Shown one piece after another: positions 42,753 through 51,601 of a stretch of 64,000 nucleotides of DNA (position 1 is its first letter; each line of letters opens with the position of its first letter). Position numbers and translations under genes: made by a program. This DNA is from Ignatzschineria sp. (lineage in GTDB: Bacteria; Pseudomonadota; Gammaproteobacteria; Cardiobacteriales; Wohlfahrtiimonadaceae). The stretch covers positions 1 to 64,000 of the forward strand of contig JASLFU010000026.1 in NCBI GenBank assembly GCA_030150405.1. The letters run 5' to 3'. The notes beneath the pieces are model-generated. The model was not told the origin of the DNA, did not search any database, and was given only the letters and a program-made list of their open reading frames with translations.

Positions 42753-44225
42753 ATGACTGCTCGCCCTAAAAAGCTCTTTGTGTTAGATACAAATGTTTTA
42801 ATGCATGATTCCACAGCGCTTTATCGTTTTCATGAGCATGATATCTTCTTACCGATGACGGTATTAGAGGAGCTTGATCGCAATAAATCGGGGCAGAGTG
42901 AGGCGGCGCGTAATGCTCGGCAAGCTAGCCGTTTTATTCATCGAGCTTTAGAAAATGGTAGCCGTGAATTAGGGGGGAAGGGGAACTTAGATCTTGCTAA
43001 AGGTTTACCCCTCTACACAGAGCTTAAAGAGTGCAGCGAAGAGCCTGCGTGTTCGGGGCGACTCTTTTTTGAAACAACGCCCTATACACCGCAAGTTAAA
43101 AATGCCCTTGCGGGAGAGATTAATGATAATAAAATTCTTAATGTAGCGCGCGCCCTTAAAGAGCAGTTTGGGGATGCGGTTATTTTAGTCTCGAAGGATA
43201 TCAATTTACGGATTAAAGCAGCCATTGTGGGCGTTGAGGCTGAAGACTACTTTAATGATCAAGTACTCGATGATGCCGATCTCTTAACAGATGGCTTTTT
43301 ACAGTATGAGGGCGATTTTTGGAACCATTTCCAAGGGGATCTTACCTCCTGGGTGAATGAGGAGGGCATTATTCACTATAAAGTTTCTGGGGAAGAGGTT
43401 GCTAAATGGGTGCCTAATCAAGCGCTCTTTATTAAAGATGAACTCGATTATATCGTAAAGTTTAATCATCCACGGCTACACCAAAAAGGGAATACAGCTT
43501 TTACAGAGCGGCCATTTTCGGATGTTGGGAGACGAAAAGAGGCCGTTTTACAAGCTTTAAAAGATTATACAGAGCGTAAAATATCAGGCATATCGGCGCG
43601 CAATCAGGGGCAGAATTTTGCATTTAATATTATGCTCGATCCTGATATCGATTTTGTCACGCTGTTAGGGGGTGCAGGTACAGGTAAGACGCTTCTTGCC
43701 TTAGCTGCAGGCTTACACGAGGTATTGGAGAACAAGCGTTTCGATCAGATCATTATGACTCGGGCTGCCGTTGCCGTGGGCGATAGTATCGGCTTTCTTC
43801 CGGGAACGGAGGAGGAGAAGATGGCGCCTTGGATGGGGGCATTAATGGATAATCTAGAAGTGCTTCTTCAGAGTCGGGGAGATGAAAAGAGACGGAGCGT
43901 GAAAGAGCTTCTCAACCATCATGTAAAGATAAAATCCCTAAACTTTATGCGAGGCCGCACTTTCCAGAATAAGTGGATTATTATCGATGAGGCCCAAAAT
44001 ATCACCTCTAAACAGATGAAGACACTTATCACCCGAGCAGGCCCAAATACGAAGGTGCTCTGTTTGGGAAATATTGGGCAGATCGATACCCCCTATCTTA
44101 CAGAGACCACTTCAGGGCTTACCTATGTTGTTGAGAAATTTCAACGATGGGAACACGCCGCTCATATCACGTTACAGACAGGAGAGCGTTCAAGATTAGC
44201 AGCGTATGCTTCTGATCATCTTTAA
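42753..44225 (+). CDS. PIN-domain PhoH-family ATPase (PhoH2 type)
   Basis: A 490-residue protein joining an N-terminal PIN nuclease domain (KLFVLDTNVLMHD at 7-19, with further acidic residues such as LEELDRNKSG) to a C-terminal PhoH ATPase (Walker A GAGTGKT at 307-313; IIIDEAQN as Walker B). PhoH2 proteins act as RNA helicases with RNase activity in other bacteria. The start follows AAGGAGAG. Both domains look complete. It is transcribed alone with a terminator downstream. Confidence 0.92.
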   Translation: MTARPKKLFVLDTNVLMHDSTALYRFHEHDIFLPMTVLEELDRNKSGQSEAARNARQASRFIHRALENGSRELGGKGNLDLAKGLPLYTELKECSEEPACSGRLFFETTPYTPQVKNALAGEINDNKILNVARALKEQFGDAVILVSKDINLRIKAAIVGVEAEDYFNDQVLDDADLLTDGFLQYEGDFWNHFQGDLTSWVNEEGIIHYKVSGEEVAKWVPNQALFIKDELDYIVKFNHPRLHQKGNTAFTERPFSDVGRRKEAVLQALKDYTERKISGISARNQGQNFAFNIMLDPDIDFVTLLGGAGTGKTLLALAAGLHEVLENKRFDQIIMTRAAVAVGDSIGFLPGTEEEKMAPWMGALMDNLEVLLQSRGDEKRRSVKELLNHHVKIKSLNFMRGRTFQNKWIIIDEAQNITSKQMKTLITRAGPNTKVLCLGNIGQIDTPYLTETTSGLTYVVEKFQRWEHAAHITLQTGERSRLAAYASDHL

Positions 44226-44270
44226 AGAGAGGGAAATGGAAGACTGCTCTTTTTATAAAAGAGAGAAAAT

Positions 44271-44309
44271 AGAAGCCGAAAGGAGTGAAAGACTCTTTTC
44301 GGCTTTTCT
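44271..44309. terminator. Terminator between phoH and hemJ
   Basis: AGAAGCCGAAA...GGAGT pairs with ACTC...TTTTCGGCTTTTCT around GAAAG. The genes converge, and T-rich ends exist on both strands. Confidence 0.75.
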
Positions 44310-44336
44310 CTGACTGGCAAATAAACTCTAGCTTTA

Positions 44337-44771
44337 TTAGCCAATAAAGGGAATACGTTTAAGTATCACTAAAATCACCACCACCACTAAAATTAGGCTC
44401 GGTACCTCATTAAAATAGCGATAAAATTTATGGCTTTTTCGATTTTCATCATAACGAAAGCGGAGCATATAGCGATAGCAGAAATAGTGATAGATAAAGA
44501 GCAGCACCACTAAAGTTAACTTAAGATGAAACCAAGGCATTTTAAAGAGAGTGGGGTTCATCATGATTAAAATAAGCCCAAAAATAAGGGTTAAAGTGCC
44601 GCCGATGTGAGTCATGATCATTAGCTTTCGCTCCATCACTTTAAAGGTCTCCTGAGTATTGGGATCCTTATTCATCGCATGATAGACAAAGAGTCTCGGA
44701 AGATAGAAAAGGCCGGCAAACCAAGTGACCATAAAGATAATATGGAGGGCTTTATAGGTGAGATAGGACAT
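44337..44771 (-). CDS. hemJ: Protoporphyrinogen IX oxidase HemJ
   Basis: HemJ oxidises protoporphyrinogen IX to protoporphyrin IX in the inner membrane. The 144-residue protein has four hydrophobic helices and the family signature KALHIIFMVTWFAGLFYLPRLFVYHA near the N-terminus (haem-ligand His included), followed by ERKLMIMTHIGGTLTLIFG, HLKLTLVVLLFIYHYFC and RYFNEVPSLILVVVVILVILK. Length matches the family. It is a single gene, convergent with phoH and divergent from ispG. Confidence 0.92.
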   Translation of the reverse strand: MSYLTYKALHIIFMVTWFAGLFYLPRLFVYHAMNKDPNTQETFKVMERKLMIMTHIGGTLTLIFGLILIMMNPTLFKMPWFHLKLTLVVLLFIYHYFCYRYMLRFRYDENRKSHKFYRYFNEVPSLILVVVVILVILKRIPFIG

Positions 44772-44938
44772 AAAAATACCTTTTATAGTGTTGGGAGGGA
44801 GGATAAAAACAAGGTTATTGTAACAAAAGAGAGGGAAAATAGAATGGAAAGAGCACGAGCCCTCCCTTGTGAAATAGCCCTCTTTTAGCGATAATAGAGC
44901 ACTATTTTTTCGCCAAACATAATATTAGAGGAATCATC

Positions 44939-46162
44939 ATGGTTTTTACCATTCCACGCCGTAAAACTAGCCAAGTGATGGTAGGCGGCATCGGTATCGG
45001 CTCCGATTATCCTATCCGAGTACAATCGATGACCAATACAAACACCGAAGATGTTACGGAGACTGTTTCACAAATCATTGAACTTGCCGATGCTGGTTCA
45101 GAACTTGTGCGGGTAACTGTTAATACAGAAAAGGCGGCAAAAGCGGTGCCTCATATTGTGGAAAGGCTCAAAAATGCAGGGTATGACACCCCAGTGATTG
45201 GTGATTTCCATTTTAATGGACATCGTCTTTTACAAGCAGAGCCGGAATGTGCCAAAGCATTAGCAAAATTGCGTATTAATCCCGGTAATGTTGGGCGAGG
45301 TAGCCGTAAAGATGAACAATTTACCGCGATTGTGGAAGAGGCCTTAAAATATAGTAAACCCGTAAGAATTGGGGTGAATTGGGGCAGCTTGGATCCTGAG
45401 GTTTTAAAGCGTCTTTTAGATGAAAATCTTAAAAAGAGCCATCCTTTAAGTAATGATGAGTTAATGTGTGAAGCGATGATGGTCTCGGCTCTGGAAAGTA
45501 TCGCTTTTGCTAAAGAGATTGGGATGAGCGATGAGCAGATCCTTCTCTCTGTTAAGGTGAGCCAAAGTCAGCAGCTCATCCATGTCTATCGAGAGATGGC
45601 GAAAAAGACCAACCTCCCCTTGCACTTAGGATTAACAGAAGCGGGAATGGGGATGAAAGGTACAGTGGCTTCCACCGCTGCCTTAGCGGTTTTATTACAA
45701 GAGGGGATTGGTGACACTATCCGCATCTCGCTTACGCCAGAACCTAATGCCCCGAGAACAGAAGAGGTGTTGGTGGGTAAAGAGATTTTGCAGAGTCTAC
45801 AAATTCGGGCATTTACCCCTAAGGTGGTCGCTTGCCCAGGATGTGGCCGTACAAGTAGTGATGATTTCCAACATTTAGCACAAGAGATCCAAGGGTATAT
45901 CGATAACAATATGCCTACGTGGAAGGATAAATATAGCGGCGTAGAGGAGATGGTGGTCGCTGTGATGGGTTGCGTGGTGAATGGCCCGGGGGAGTCAAAG
46001 CTTGCCAATATTGGCATTAGTCTTCCTGGAAATGGTGAGCGTCCTGTAGCCCCTGTGTATGTGGATGGTGAGCGCTCTGTAACGCTTAAGGGCGATAATA
46101 TCGCCAATGAATTTAAAGCAATTATTAACGAATATATTGATGAGAAATATGGAACAAAATAG
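44939..46162 (+). CDS. ispG: 4-hydroxy-3-methylbut-2-enyl diphosphate synthase IspG
   Basis: IspG carries out the penultimate step of the MEP isoprenoid pathway with a [4Fe-4S] cluster. The 407-residue protein has the TIM-barrel start [28 protein letters not shown], and the cluster cysteines C299 and C302 (CPGCGR) and C345 ([10 protein letters not shown], with the fourth ligand Glu in GES). The start ATG lies after AGAGGAATC. The 3' end overlaps trmB. Confidence 0.96.
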   Translation: MVFTIPRRKTSQVMVGGIGIGSDYPIRVQSMTNTNTEDVTETVSQIIELADAGSELVRVTVNTEKAAKAVPHIVERLKNAGYDTPVIGDFHFNGHRLLQAEPECAKALAKLRINPGNVGRGSRKDEQFTAIVEEALKYSKPVRIGVNWGSLDPEVLKRLLDENLKKSHPLSNDELMCEAMMVSALESIAFAKEIGMSDEQILLSVKVSQSQQLIHVYREMAKKTNLPLHLGLTEAGMGMKGTVASTAALAVLLQEGIGDTIRISLTPEPNAPRTEEVLVGKEILQSLQIRAFTPKVVACPGCGRTSSDDFQHLAQEIQGYIDNNMPTWKDKYSGVEEMVVAVMGCVVNGPGESKLANIGISLPGNGERPVAPVYVDGERSVTLKGDNIANEFKAIINEYIDEKYGTK

Positions 46163-46829
46163 ACCTAAACGCACCATTCGCTCCTTTGTAAAGCGGGAAG
46201 GGCGCTTAACCCGAGGGCAAGAGCGAATTTTGGCAGAAAGCCCTTATCTTCTACCCCATAATGTGGAAGAGGAGTGGGATTTAGATGCCATCTTTGGGCG
46301 GAAAAATGATCAGCGTACTTTAGAGATCGGTTTTGGAGATGGAGCATCTCTTTCTCAAATGGCTGAGGAAGCGCCGGAAAGAGATTTTTTAGGGGTTGAG
46401 GTGCATCGCCCCGGCGTTGGTCGTCTTCTGTTAGATGTGGAAGAGAAAGGACTGACCAATATTCGTGCTATCGATTATGATGCGGTGCAGATTATCAAGG
46501 TCTGTCTGCCGGATGAGAGTTTAGATTGTGTGCAGATCTTCTTTCCCGATCCCTGGCATAAGAAAAAGCATAATAAGCGCCGCATTATTCAGCCGGCCTT
46601 TATCGATCTTTTAGCCCCTAAAATTCGTAAAGGGGGACGAATCTGTCTTGCTACTGATTGGGAACCTTACGCAGAACATATGCTTGAGGTCTTAAATGGT
46701 GCTGAGCAGTTTGAAAATAGCGTTGAAGGTTTCATTTTAGAGGCGACTCATCGCCCGCCCACTAAGTTTGAAGCTCGAGGACGCCGTTTAGGCCATGGGG
46801 TTTGGGATCTTGTTTTTATTAAAAAGTAA
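46149..46829 (+). CDS. trmB: tRNA (guanine-N7)-methyltransferase TrmB
   Basis: TrmB methylates G46 of tRNA. I place the start at ATG 46149 (226 residues), so that [19 protein letters not shown] falls right after the start as in E. coli; the earlier in-frame ATG at 46140 is also possible and the far-upstream one at 46107 lies deep inside ispG. The gene overlaps ispG by 14 bases in another frame, so translation is probably coupled. Motifs are [11 protein letters not shown] (SAM motif I), [29 protein letters not shown] and [23 protein letters not shown]. Confidence 0.92.
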   Translation: MEQNRPKRTIRSFVKREGRLTRGQERILAESPYLLPHNVEEEWDLDAIFGRKNDQRTLEIGFGDGASLSQMAEEAPERDFLGVEVHRPGVGRLLLDVEEKGLTNIRAIDYDAVQIIKVCLPDESLDCVQIFFPDPWHKKKHNKRRIIQPAFIDLLAPKIRKGGRICLATDWEPYAEHMLEVLNGAEQFENSVEGFILEATHRPPTKFEARGRRLGHGVWDLVFIKK

Positions 46830-46895
46830 CATAACTTAAGGGAAACATTTAGTGATCGCTTTTTCTCTCCCTTATTAAAATATCTATAGAATAGT

Positions 46896-46931
46896 AAAAA
46901 CCGCTTGAGAATCTCTCTTAAGCGGTTTTTC
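46896..46931. terminator. Bidirectional terminator between trmB and greB
   Basis: AAAAACCGCTT/AAGCGGTTTTT is an 11-bp perfect stem with a 13-base loop and T runs on both strands; the genes converge. Confidence 0.88.
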
Positions 46932-46950
46932 TTTGAATCGAGCTTTATCG

Positions 46951-47415
46951 CTAGCGATATTCGATCTCTAAAATTGTGTATTCCACCCGTCCTGTTTCTA
47001 AGTTTAGGGTGACCACATCATCTAACTCTTTGCCGATAAGGGCACGGGCAAGAGGGGAGCGAATGGAGATATAGTAGGGCTCATGGTCAAACTCATCACT
47101 GCCCACAATACGGATTAACTTCTCTTCACCTTCTGTGGTTTCTAAAGTTACGTACGCACCAAAAAAGACTTTATCCTCATTATCGGGTTTATGGGCGACG
47201 ATCTTTAATTCTCCTAAGCGCTTACTTAAAAAACGTACGCGGCGATCGATCTCTCTTAGCTGCTTTTTACCATAGATATACTCCGCATTTTCACTACGAT
47301 CTCCTAAGGCTGCAGCTTCACTAACAGCACGCGTTACTTCGGGGCGTTTAACTTTCCAGAGATAATCGAGCTCTTCAGAGAGTTTATCGAAACCTGCTTT
47401 TGTAATGTAATCCAT
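46951..47415 (-). CDS. greB: Transcription elongation factor GreB
   Basis: GreB rescues backtracked RNA polymerase by stimulating transcript cleavage. The 154-residue protein has the N-terminal coiled coil with ALGDRSENAEYIYGKKQLREIDRRVRFLSKRL; the ELDYLWKVKRPEV start and EYIYGKK mark GreB as opposed to GreA. The acidic tip residues are in GDRSENAE. A C-terminal FKBP-like domain ends in VEYTILEIEY. An AAGGA ribosome site precedes it. It lies 57 bases downstream of the degenerate helicase-like gene on the same strand. Confidence 0.93.
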   Translation of the reverse strand: MDYITKAGFDKLSEELDYLWKVKRPEVTRAVSEAAALGDRSENAEYIYGKKQLREIDRRVRFLSKRLGELKIVAHKPDNEDKVFFGAYVTLETTEGEEKLIRIVGSDEFDHEPYYISIRSPLARALIGKELDDVVTLNLETGRVEYTILEIEYR

Positions 47416-47472
47416 TCTCTATCCTTCTCTTTTTCAATATTTAATCGTTTTTACGGATTTTAAGCGGATAAG

Positions 47473-49215
47473 TTATCTCTTTCCCCGATTGTTTCGCTTT
47501 TTAGATTGATTTCTCCGGCGATTGGGGGAGTTTCCTTGGTTATTTTCAGTAATATTTTGCACAAAGTTGCCGCTATTTTCATGACCACTACTTTGGCGAT
47601 TCTGCTTTGAGAAGACTTCTCGCATGCGGCGGCGATTTTGTTGTGCGATATTGGCTTCAAAAGAGCCTAATTCAAAGGGCATGCGATTACGGTTAACCAC
47701 ATCTGATTGCTCATTATTAAAGAAGTCCGCTTGCGATTGCGGTTCTGCTCGCTCTTCTTTGCGTCGCGTTGGTTTACGGGAGCGCTGAGGTTTTTGATTA
47801 TCCTCTTGCGTACGTTTGCGGGGCTGTCTGCGACGATTATCCTGCCCCTTACTATTACTTGCTCTATTTTGGCGAGGCGTGCGGCGTCTTTTACTCTCTT
47901 CTTCTTTTGGTTCAGAACCGTCTACGCTCTTTACTTCTCTTTCTGGAGAGGTTTTGGCCCTCTTTTCGGAGGATGGCGCTTTTTCTCCCCGTTTATTACT
48001 GTTCTGCTTCGGTTCAATCTCCACAATCGGAAGGGCAAACTCAATATATTCATCAGTTAAGGATTGAACCCAAACACGTTCATTTTCTGTAGCAATGGAG
48101 ATAAAGTGTTCTGGAGAAAAGTGATCTTTCACATAGGTCAGGCGCTCGGCAAATTCAACATAAGCGCTGGGGAGATCTAAAAAGAAGACGCTATCGATCT
48201 TATTTAAATCGGGTGTAATCTGTGTAACTACACGATGCATCACAATAAGAGCGTTAATCCGCTGTTGATTAAAGCGCTCTACCAATCCTTTTTTAGCACT
48301 ATCGGCCAATTTTTCATGCACAATTTTGGTGCGAATACGGGCGCGATAGAGATAATTTTCGAGCTGCCTCGCTGCTTGCCGATTATGGGCTACGATGAGG
48401 CAATTCTTAAGATCAAAGCGACGAATATAATCCCGAATATATTGACGATGAAAATTGCGGGGCATCATCGCTATAAAATGTTTTTCTTCTGTCTCCGCGC
48501 TTTGTTCAGGTTTTTGCTCTAAAGAGGCAGGAGAAGGGGAAGCTGTCTCTTTTTGTAAGTTATCATCTGAAGTTGCATCTTGACTCTTTAAAGTGATCTT
48601 TTTACGTTGAGGGAGAGATTTTTCCACTTCATCAATTAAAGCTTTTGCCGCCTCTTGATTTGCGAACTTTTCTAGCGGGCGAATAGAGCGACGTTCAGCG
48701 CGTTCCTTAACATTCACCAGATTTTGAAAAGGCGCAAAGATCAGGGATTGCCGCTCCGAGGTTAAGATAATATTTTTAACATTATTGATCTCAAGCAGCT
48801 GGGAGATGGTTCGGCGTAGAAGATTTTGCTCAATAATGATGGTCTCAAAGGATTCCCAGGGGAAGGTTCTATATTCCAAAAGGGAGAAGATTGAGAAGGG
48901 GAGGACAGAAATGCCACTCTCTTTTGAGCTTACTGTAAGGGGAGGGTGGTGAGGTAAAACAGCCTTTACTTTAATTTTGGTGCTCATCGCTTCTATAACT
49001 TTAGCTAATGTCTCAGCTTCGGAAACAGTGCGAGTGATAATGAGAAAAGACTCTGTAATTTTATGCTCAGCCAGAAGGATCATCTCTTCGATCACCTCTA
49101 AAGAGGGGCGACGAGGGAGCGATTTTTCAGGAGCTGCTAAATTAGAAAGATCTTCTTTTGTGATACGAGAATAGTCTGCCCAACGGGCAGAGATAGAATC
49201 AATCGAGGAATTCAT
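47473..49215 (-). CDS. Degenerate DEAD-box-like protein with Arg/Asn-rich tail
   Basis: A 580-residue protein whose layout mirrors a DEAD-box RNA helicase but whose catalytic motifs are gone. There is no Q motif or P-loop in the first 55 residues. Segments at motif positions read LIITRTVSEAETL (59-71, for PTREL), SVLPFSIFSLL (for TPGRL), IIIEQN (126-131, for VLDEAD), IILTSER (149-155, for FSAT), LIVMHRVVTQIT (323-334, for VATDVAARGLD) and FAERLTYV (355-362, for HRIGRTGR). Both RecA-like folds therefore seem kept while ATP binding is lost. A linker of about 70 residues separates them, and from about 403 the tail is low-complexity, rich in Arg, Lys, Asn, Gln and Ser, likely RNA-binding. greB lies 57 bases downstream. 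This is inference from motif spacing; no function is known to me. Confidence 0.72.
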   Translation of the reverse strand: MNSSIDSISARWADYSRITKEDLSNLAAPEKSLPRRPSLEVIEEMILLAEHKITESFLIITRTVSEAETLAKVIEAMSTKIKVKAVLPHHPPLTVSSKESGISVLPFSIFSLLEYRTFPWESFETIIIEQNLLRRTISQLLEINNVKNIILTSERQSLIFAPFQNLVNVKERAERRSIRPLEKFANQEAAKALIDEVEKSLPQRKKITLKSQDATSDDNLQKETASPSPASLEQKPEQSAETEEKHFIAMMPRNFHRQYIRDYIRRFDLKNCLIVAHNRQAARQLENYLYRARIRTKIVHEKLADSAKKGLVERFNQQRINALIVMHRVVTQITPDLNKIDSVFFLDLPSAYVEFAERLTYVKDHFSPEHFISIATENERVWVQSLTDEYIEFALPIVEIEPKQNSNKRGEKAPSSEKRAKTSPEREVKSVDGSEPKEEESKRRRTPRQNRASNSKGQDNRRRQPRKRTQEDNQKPQRSRKPTRRKEERAEPQSQADFFNNEQSDVVNRNRMPFELGSFEANIAQQNRRRMREVFSKQNRQSSGHENSGNFVQNITENNQGNSPNRRRNQSKKRNNRGKR

Positions 49216-49578
49216 TATTATAATTTTCTACACAATACGGTGATAAAAGTTGTTTCCAAGGCCGTGTTCTTTAAAGATCTTATTCAACGCTTTGGAATAA
49301 ATTTGCCTATAGCTAATTTGCTTATGCTTTTTTAACTCCCAGGCATTTTGACCGGCTTTAGAGAAGATCTAAGCGCGCAAAATTGATAAATATAGTGGGA
49401 GAGTGTTAAATCGTGAAGCGAAGATGTAAGGGATTTACAGGCACTTGTTGTAGGTTGGTTCGTGCGCTTGCGACGTGATTTAACCTTTATAATTTACCAT
49501 GAAGAGGGTAAAATGCAAAACCGATCTGCAGGAATTGTGATAGAGTGCAGAAAAATCAAAATTTGGCAGGAGAAATAG
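49216..49578. other. Divergent intergenic region upstream of lapA
   Basis: These 363 bases separate the leftward degenerate helicase gene from lapA. A perfect TATAAT sits at 49488-49493, 86 bases before lapA, but the best -35 (TTGCGA, 49468-49473) leaves only 14 bases, so this is an uncertain promoter. I see no gene or strong hairpin. Confidence 0.45.
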
Positions 49579-49881
49579 ATGATGAAGCGAGCATTTTTTT
49601 GGGTAAAGTTAGCAATTTGGGCGCTCCTTTTTGTGGTGCTCTTTGTATTGCTCTATCAAAATAGAGCAGGGATAGTAGAGTTAAATTATCTATTCTCTAG
49701 CCGCGAGATGAGCACAACGCTCTTTATGTTTTTAATGTTTATTGCTGGAGCAATCTTTACGTTACTGATTCTCTTTATGCTTAATCTCCCTACAGCGGTA
49801 GATCGCTTAAAGTTACGTTCAGAATTAAAAGCGCTTGAAAAGGAAGTTAAAGAGCTCAAGCGTGATCAGCACGTCTTATAA
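49579..49881 (+). CDS. lapA: Lipopolysaccharide assembly protein A (LapA)
   Basis: LapA is a small inner-membrane partner of LapB. The 100-residue protein has two hydrophobic helices (about 9-28 and 46-70) with YQNRAGIVELNYLFSSREM between, typical of the DUF1049 family, and a C-terminal coiled coil (LKLRSELKALEKEVKELKRD). The ATG at 49579 follows AGGAG; a second ATG is adjacent at 49582. lapB follows after 60 bases. Confidence 0.9.
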   Translation: MMKRAFFWVKLAIWALLFVVLFVLLYQNRAGIVELNYLFSSREMSTTLFMFLMFIAGAIFTLLILFMLNLPTAVDRLKLRSELKALEKEVKELKRDQHVL

Positions 49882-49941
49882 ATTGGTCATCTATAAAGGT
49901 TGGTGGAGTGCCCTTTTTTAAAGCGGAATACCCCATAATAT

Positions 49942-51093
49942 ATGTTTGAATATATCTGGATATTGCTGCCCATCGGGCTTTTGATTGGGTGGCTAGCAGC
50001 AAAGCGTGATAATGCGAAAAAACAGAAAATTATGCATTATCTCAATTTGCGCTATTTTCTTGAGGAGACAAAGTCCCTTGATAATATCTCGCTCGATATT
50101 CCGCTTGAATCTGATGCAGAGGATAATCTTAACTTCTCTCTTCTCTTAGGGGATACCTTTCGAAAGCGGGGGGAGATCGGCCGGGCAATCGATCTGCATG
50201 AATATCTTTTAAATGAAGCGCCCACCGAAGCTCTTGCTTATAAAGTTCACTACTCTTTAGCTGCAGATTATCTCGCTGCTGGTTTTTTAGATCGAGCCGA
50301 GGAGAAGCTGCGTTATCTGTTAGCCTCAGAAGAGTATCGTGAAGAAGCGCTTTTACAGCTTTCTCATCTCTATAAACAACAAAGAGAGTGGATGCAGAGC
50401 ATTGCTGCTTTAGAGAAATTAAGTGAGCCAAGCCAGGAAATTTATGAGGAGATCTCCCATCTCTATTGCGAGCTTGCAGAGCGTGAATTACAGAAAACAA
50501 CGCCTGATTTTGAGCGCCTACTTCTTTGGCTCGAAAAAGCAGAATTAGCGGAGCCTAATACAGCTAGAATTAGCTTAATTAAAGCCTTTACATTAGTCGA
50601 GCTCTCCCGCTATGAAGAGGCGCTGTCATCTCTTTTAGCGATCGAGCATCAGCAGCCAAAATTGCTTCCCATTGCACTGCCTATTCTCTATGATTTAAGT
50701 TTTCTTTTGGGAAGAGAAGAGCCTTTTTCGGATTGGCTAGATGCTCAGATTGCCAAGCCAGAAAGTCATATCAGCTTTAAGTTTTGGCGTGCCCATCTTT
50801 TGGTCTATCGCCGATCGATGGCTGAGGGGATTGCTTATCTTGAATCTGCCTTAGAGGGCGAGAGTAATCTTCGGGGCTTGATGTTACTCAATCGCTTATT
50901 GCGTTATGGAAAAGATTCTGAAAATCTTGCCCTATTTGATAAAACATTTCGGGAACTTTTAGACCAATATGCACGCTTTCAGTGTGATAGTTGTGGGTTT
51001 ACTAGTAAGGTGTTGCAATGGAGCTGCCCAAGTTGCCGGGAGTGGAATAGCTATGCTCCTGTTACAGATGTTATTAGTCTAAAGCATCATTAA
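49942..51093 (+). CDS. lapB: Lipopolysaccharide assembly protein B (LapB/YciM)
   Basis: LapB couples LPS synthesis to demand by presenting LpxC to FtsH. The 383-residue protein has an N-terminal membrane anchor (about 3-20), a long run of TPR helices (about 50-345) including LAADYLAAGFLDRAEEKL, and a C-terminal rubredoxin-like metal site with two CXXC pairs (CDSCG and CPSC). Length matches E. coli (389). It forms a two-gene unit with lapA. Confidence 0.94.
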   Translation: MFEYIWILLPIGLLIGWLAAKRDNAKKQKIMHYLNLRYFLEETKSLDNISLDIPLESDAEDNLNFSLLLGDTFRKRGEIGRAIDLHEYLLNEAPTEALAYKVHYSLAADYLAAGFLDRAEEKLRYLLASEEYREEALLQLSHLYKQQREWMQSIAALEKLSEPSQEIYEEISHLYCELAERELQKTTPDFERLLLWLEKAELAEPNTARISLIKAFTLVELSRYEEALSSLLAIEHQQPKLLPIALPILYDLSFLLGREEPFSDWLDAQIAKPESHISFKFWRAHLLVYRRSMAEGIAYLESALEGESNLRGLMLLNRLLRYGKDSENLALFDKTFRELLDQYARFQCDSCGFTSKVLQWSCPSCREWNSYAPVTDVISLKHH

Positions 51094-51362
51094 ATTTAAA
51101 GGGTAGGGAGACTCTCTAAATAGCCTTGATTTTAGGGTTATAAGTCTAATAGATTACTCTTTTTTAGGTTTTCTGAAGAGGGGTGCGAAATCTTCGGTAA
51201 AACGTGCGATAATATGCCGCAAATTTAAAGTTTAAGCGGGGCGGCTCGATGAAGAGTTTTAATCCCTACTTTTTCACAAGTTTATCTTCGTTAATAATTA
51301 ACAAATAATTTAAAAGAGTAAATTTAATAGAGTTTTCGGCAGTGCCGATAAGGAAAATAACT

Positions 51363-51599
51363 ATGATGACAAAAGAGAAGTTGAAAGAGCTTATCATGGC
51401 GGGTTTAGAGTGTGATCATATCGAGGTGAAAGGGGATGATGGCGTCCATTTTGAGGCGCTAGTGGTCAGCCCTGAGTTTGAAGGGCGCTCGATGCTTGAT
51501 CAACATAAAATGGTCTACGCCACCTTAGGCGACCGTTTAGAGACGGAAGAGGTTCATGCTTTAGCGCTTAAAACTTATAAATCATCAGAGTGGAGCTAA
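51363..51599 (+). CDS. ibaG: BolA-family protein IbaG
   Basis: A BolA-like protein of 78 residues, part of iron-sulfur trafficking with monothiol glutaredoxin in E. coli. The start is ATG 51363 (or adjacent 51366), eight bases after AAGGA; an earlier in-frame GTG at 51342 is unlikely. Features are KLKELIMAGLECDHIEVKGDDGVHFEALVVSPEFEGRS and the BolA histidine region DQHKMVYATLGDRLETEEVHALALKTY. murA starts two bases after its stop, the usual ibaG-murA arrangement. Confidence 0.92.
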   Translation: MMTKEKLKELIMAGLECDHIEVKGDDGVHFEALVVSPEFEGRSMLDQHKMVYATLGDRLETEEVHALALKTYKSSEWS

Positions 51600-51601
51600 G
51601 C

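Noticed and set aside
47707..48092. Three overlapping open frames on the plus strand opposite the basic tail of the helicase-like gene
   Set aside because: Their composition is the antisense of a low-complexity Arg/Lys/Gln region; no ribosome sites.
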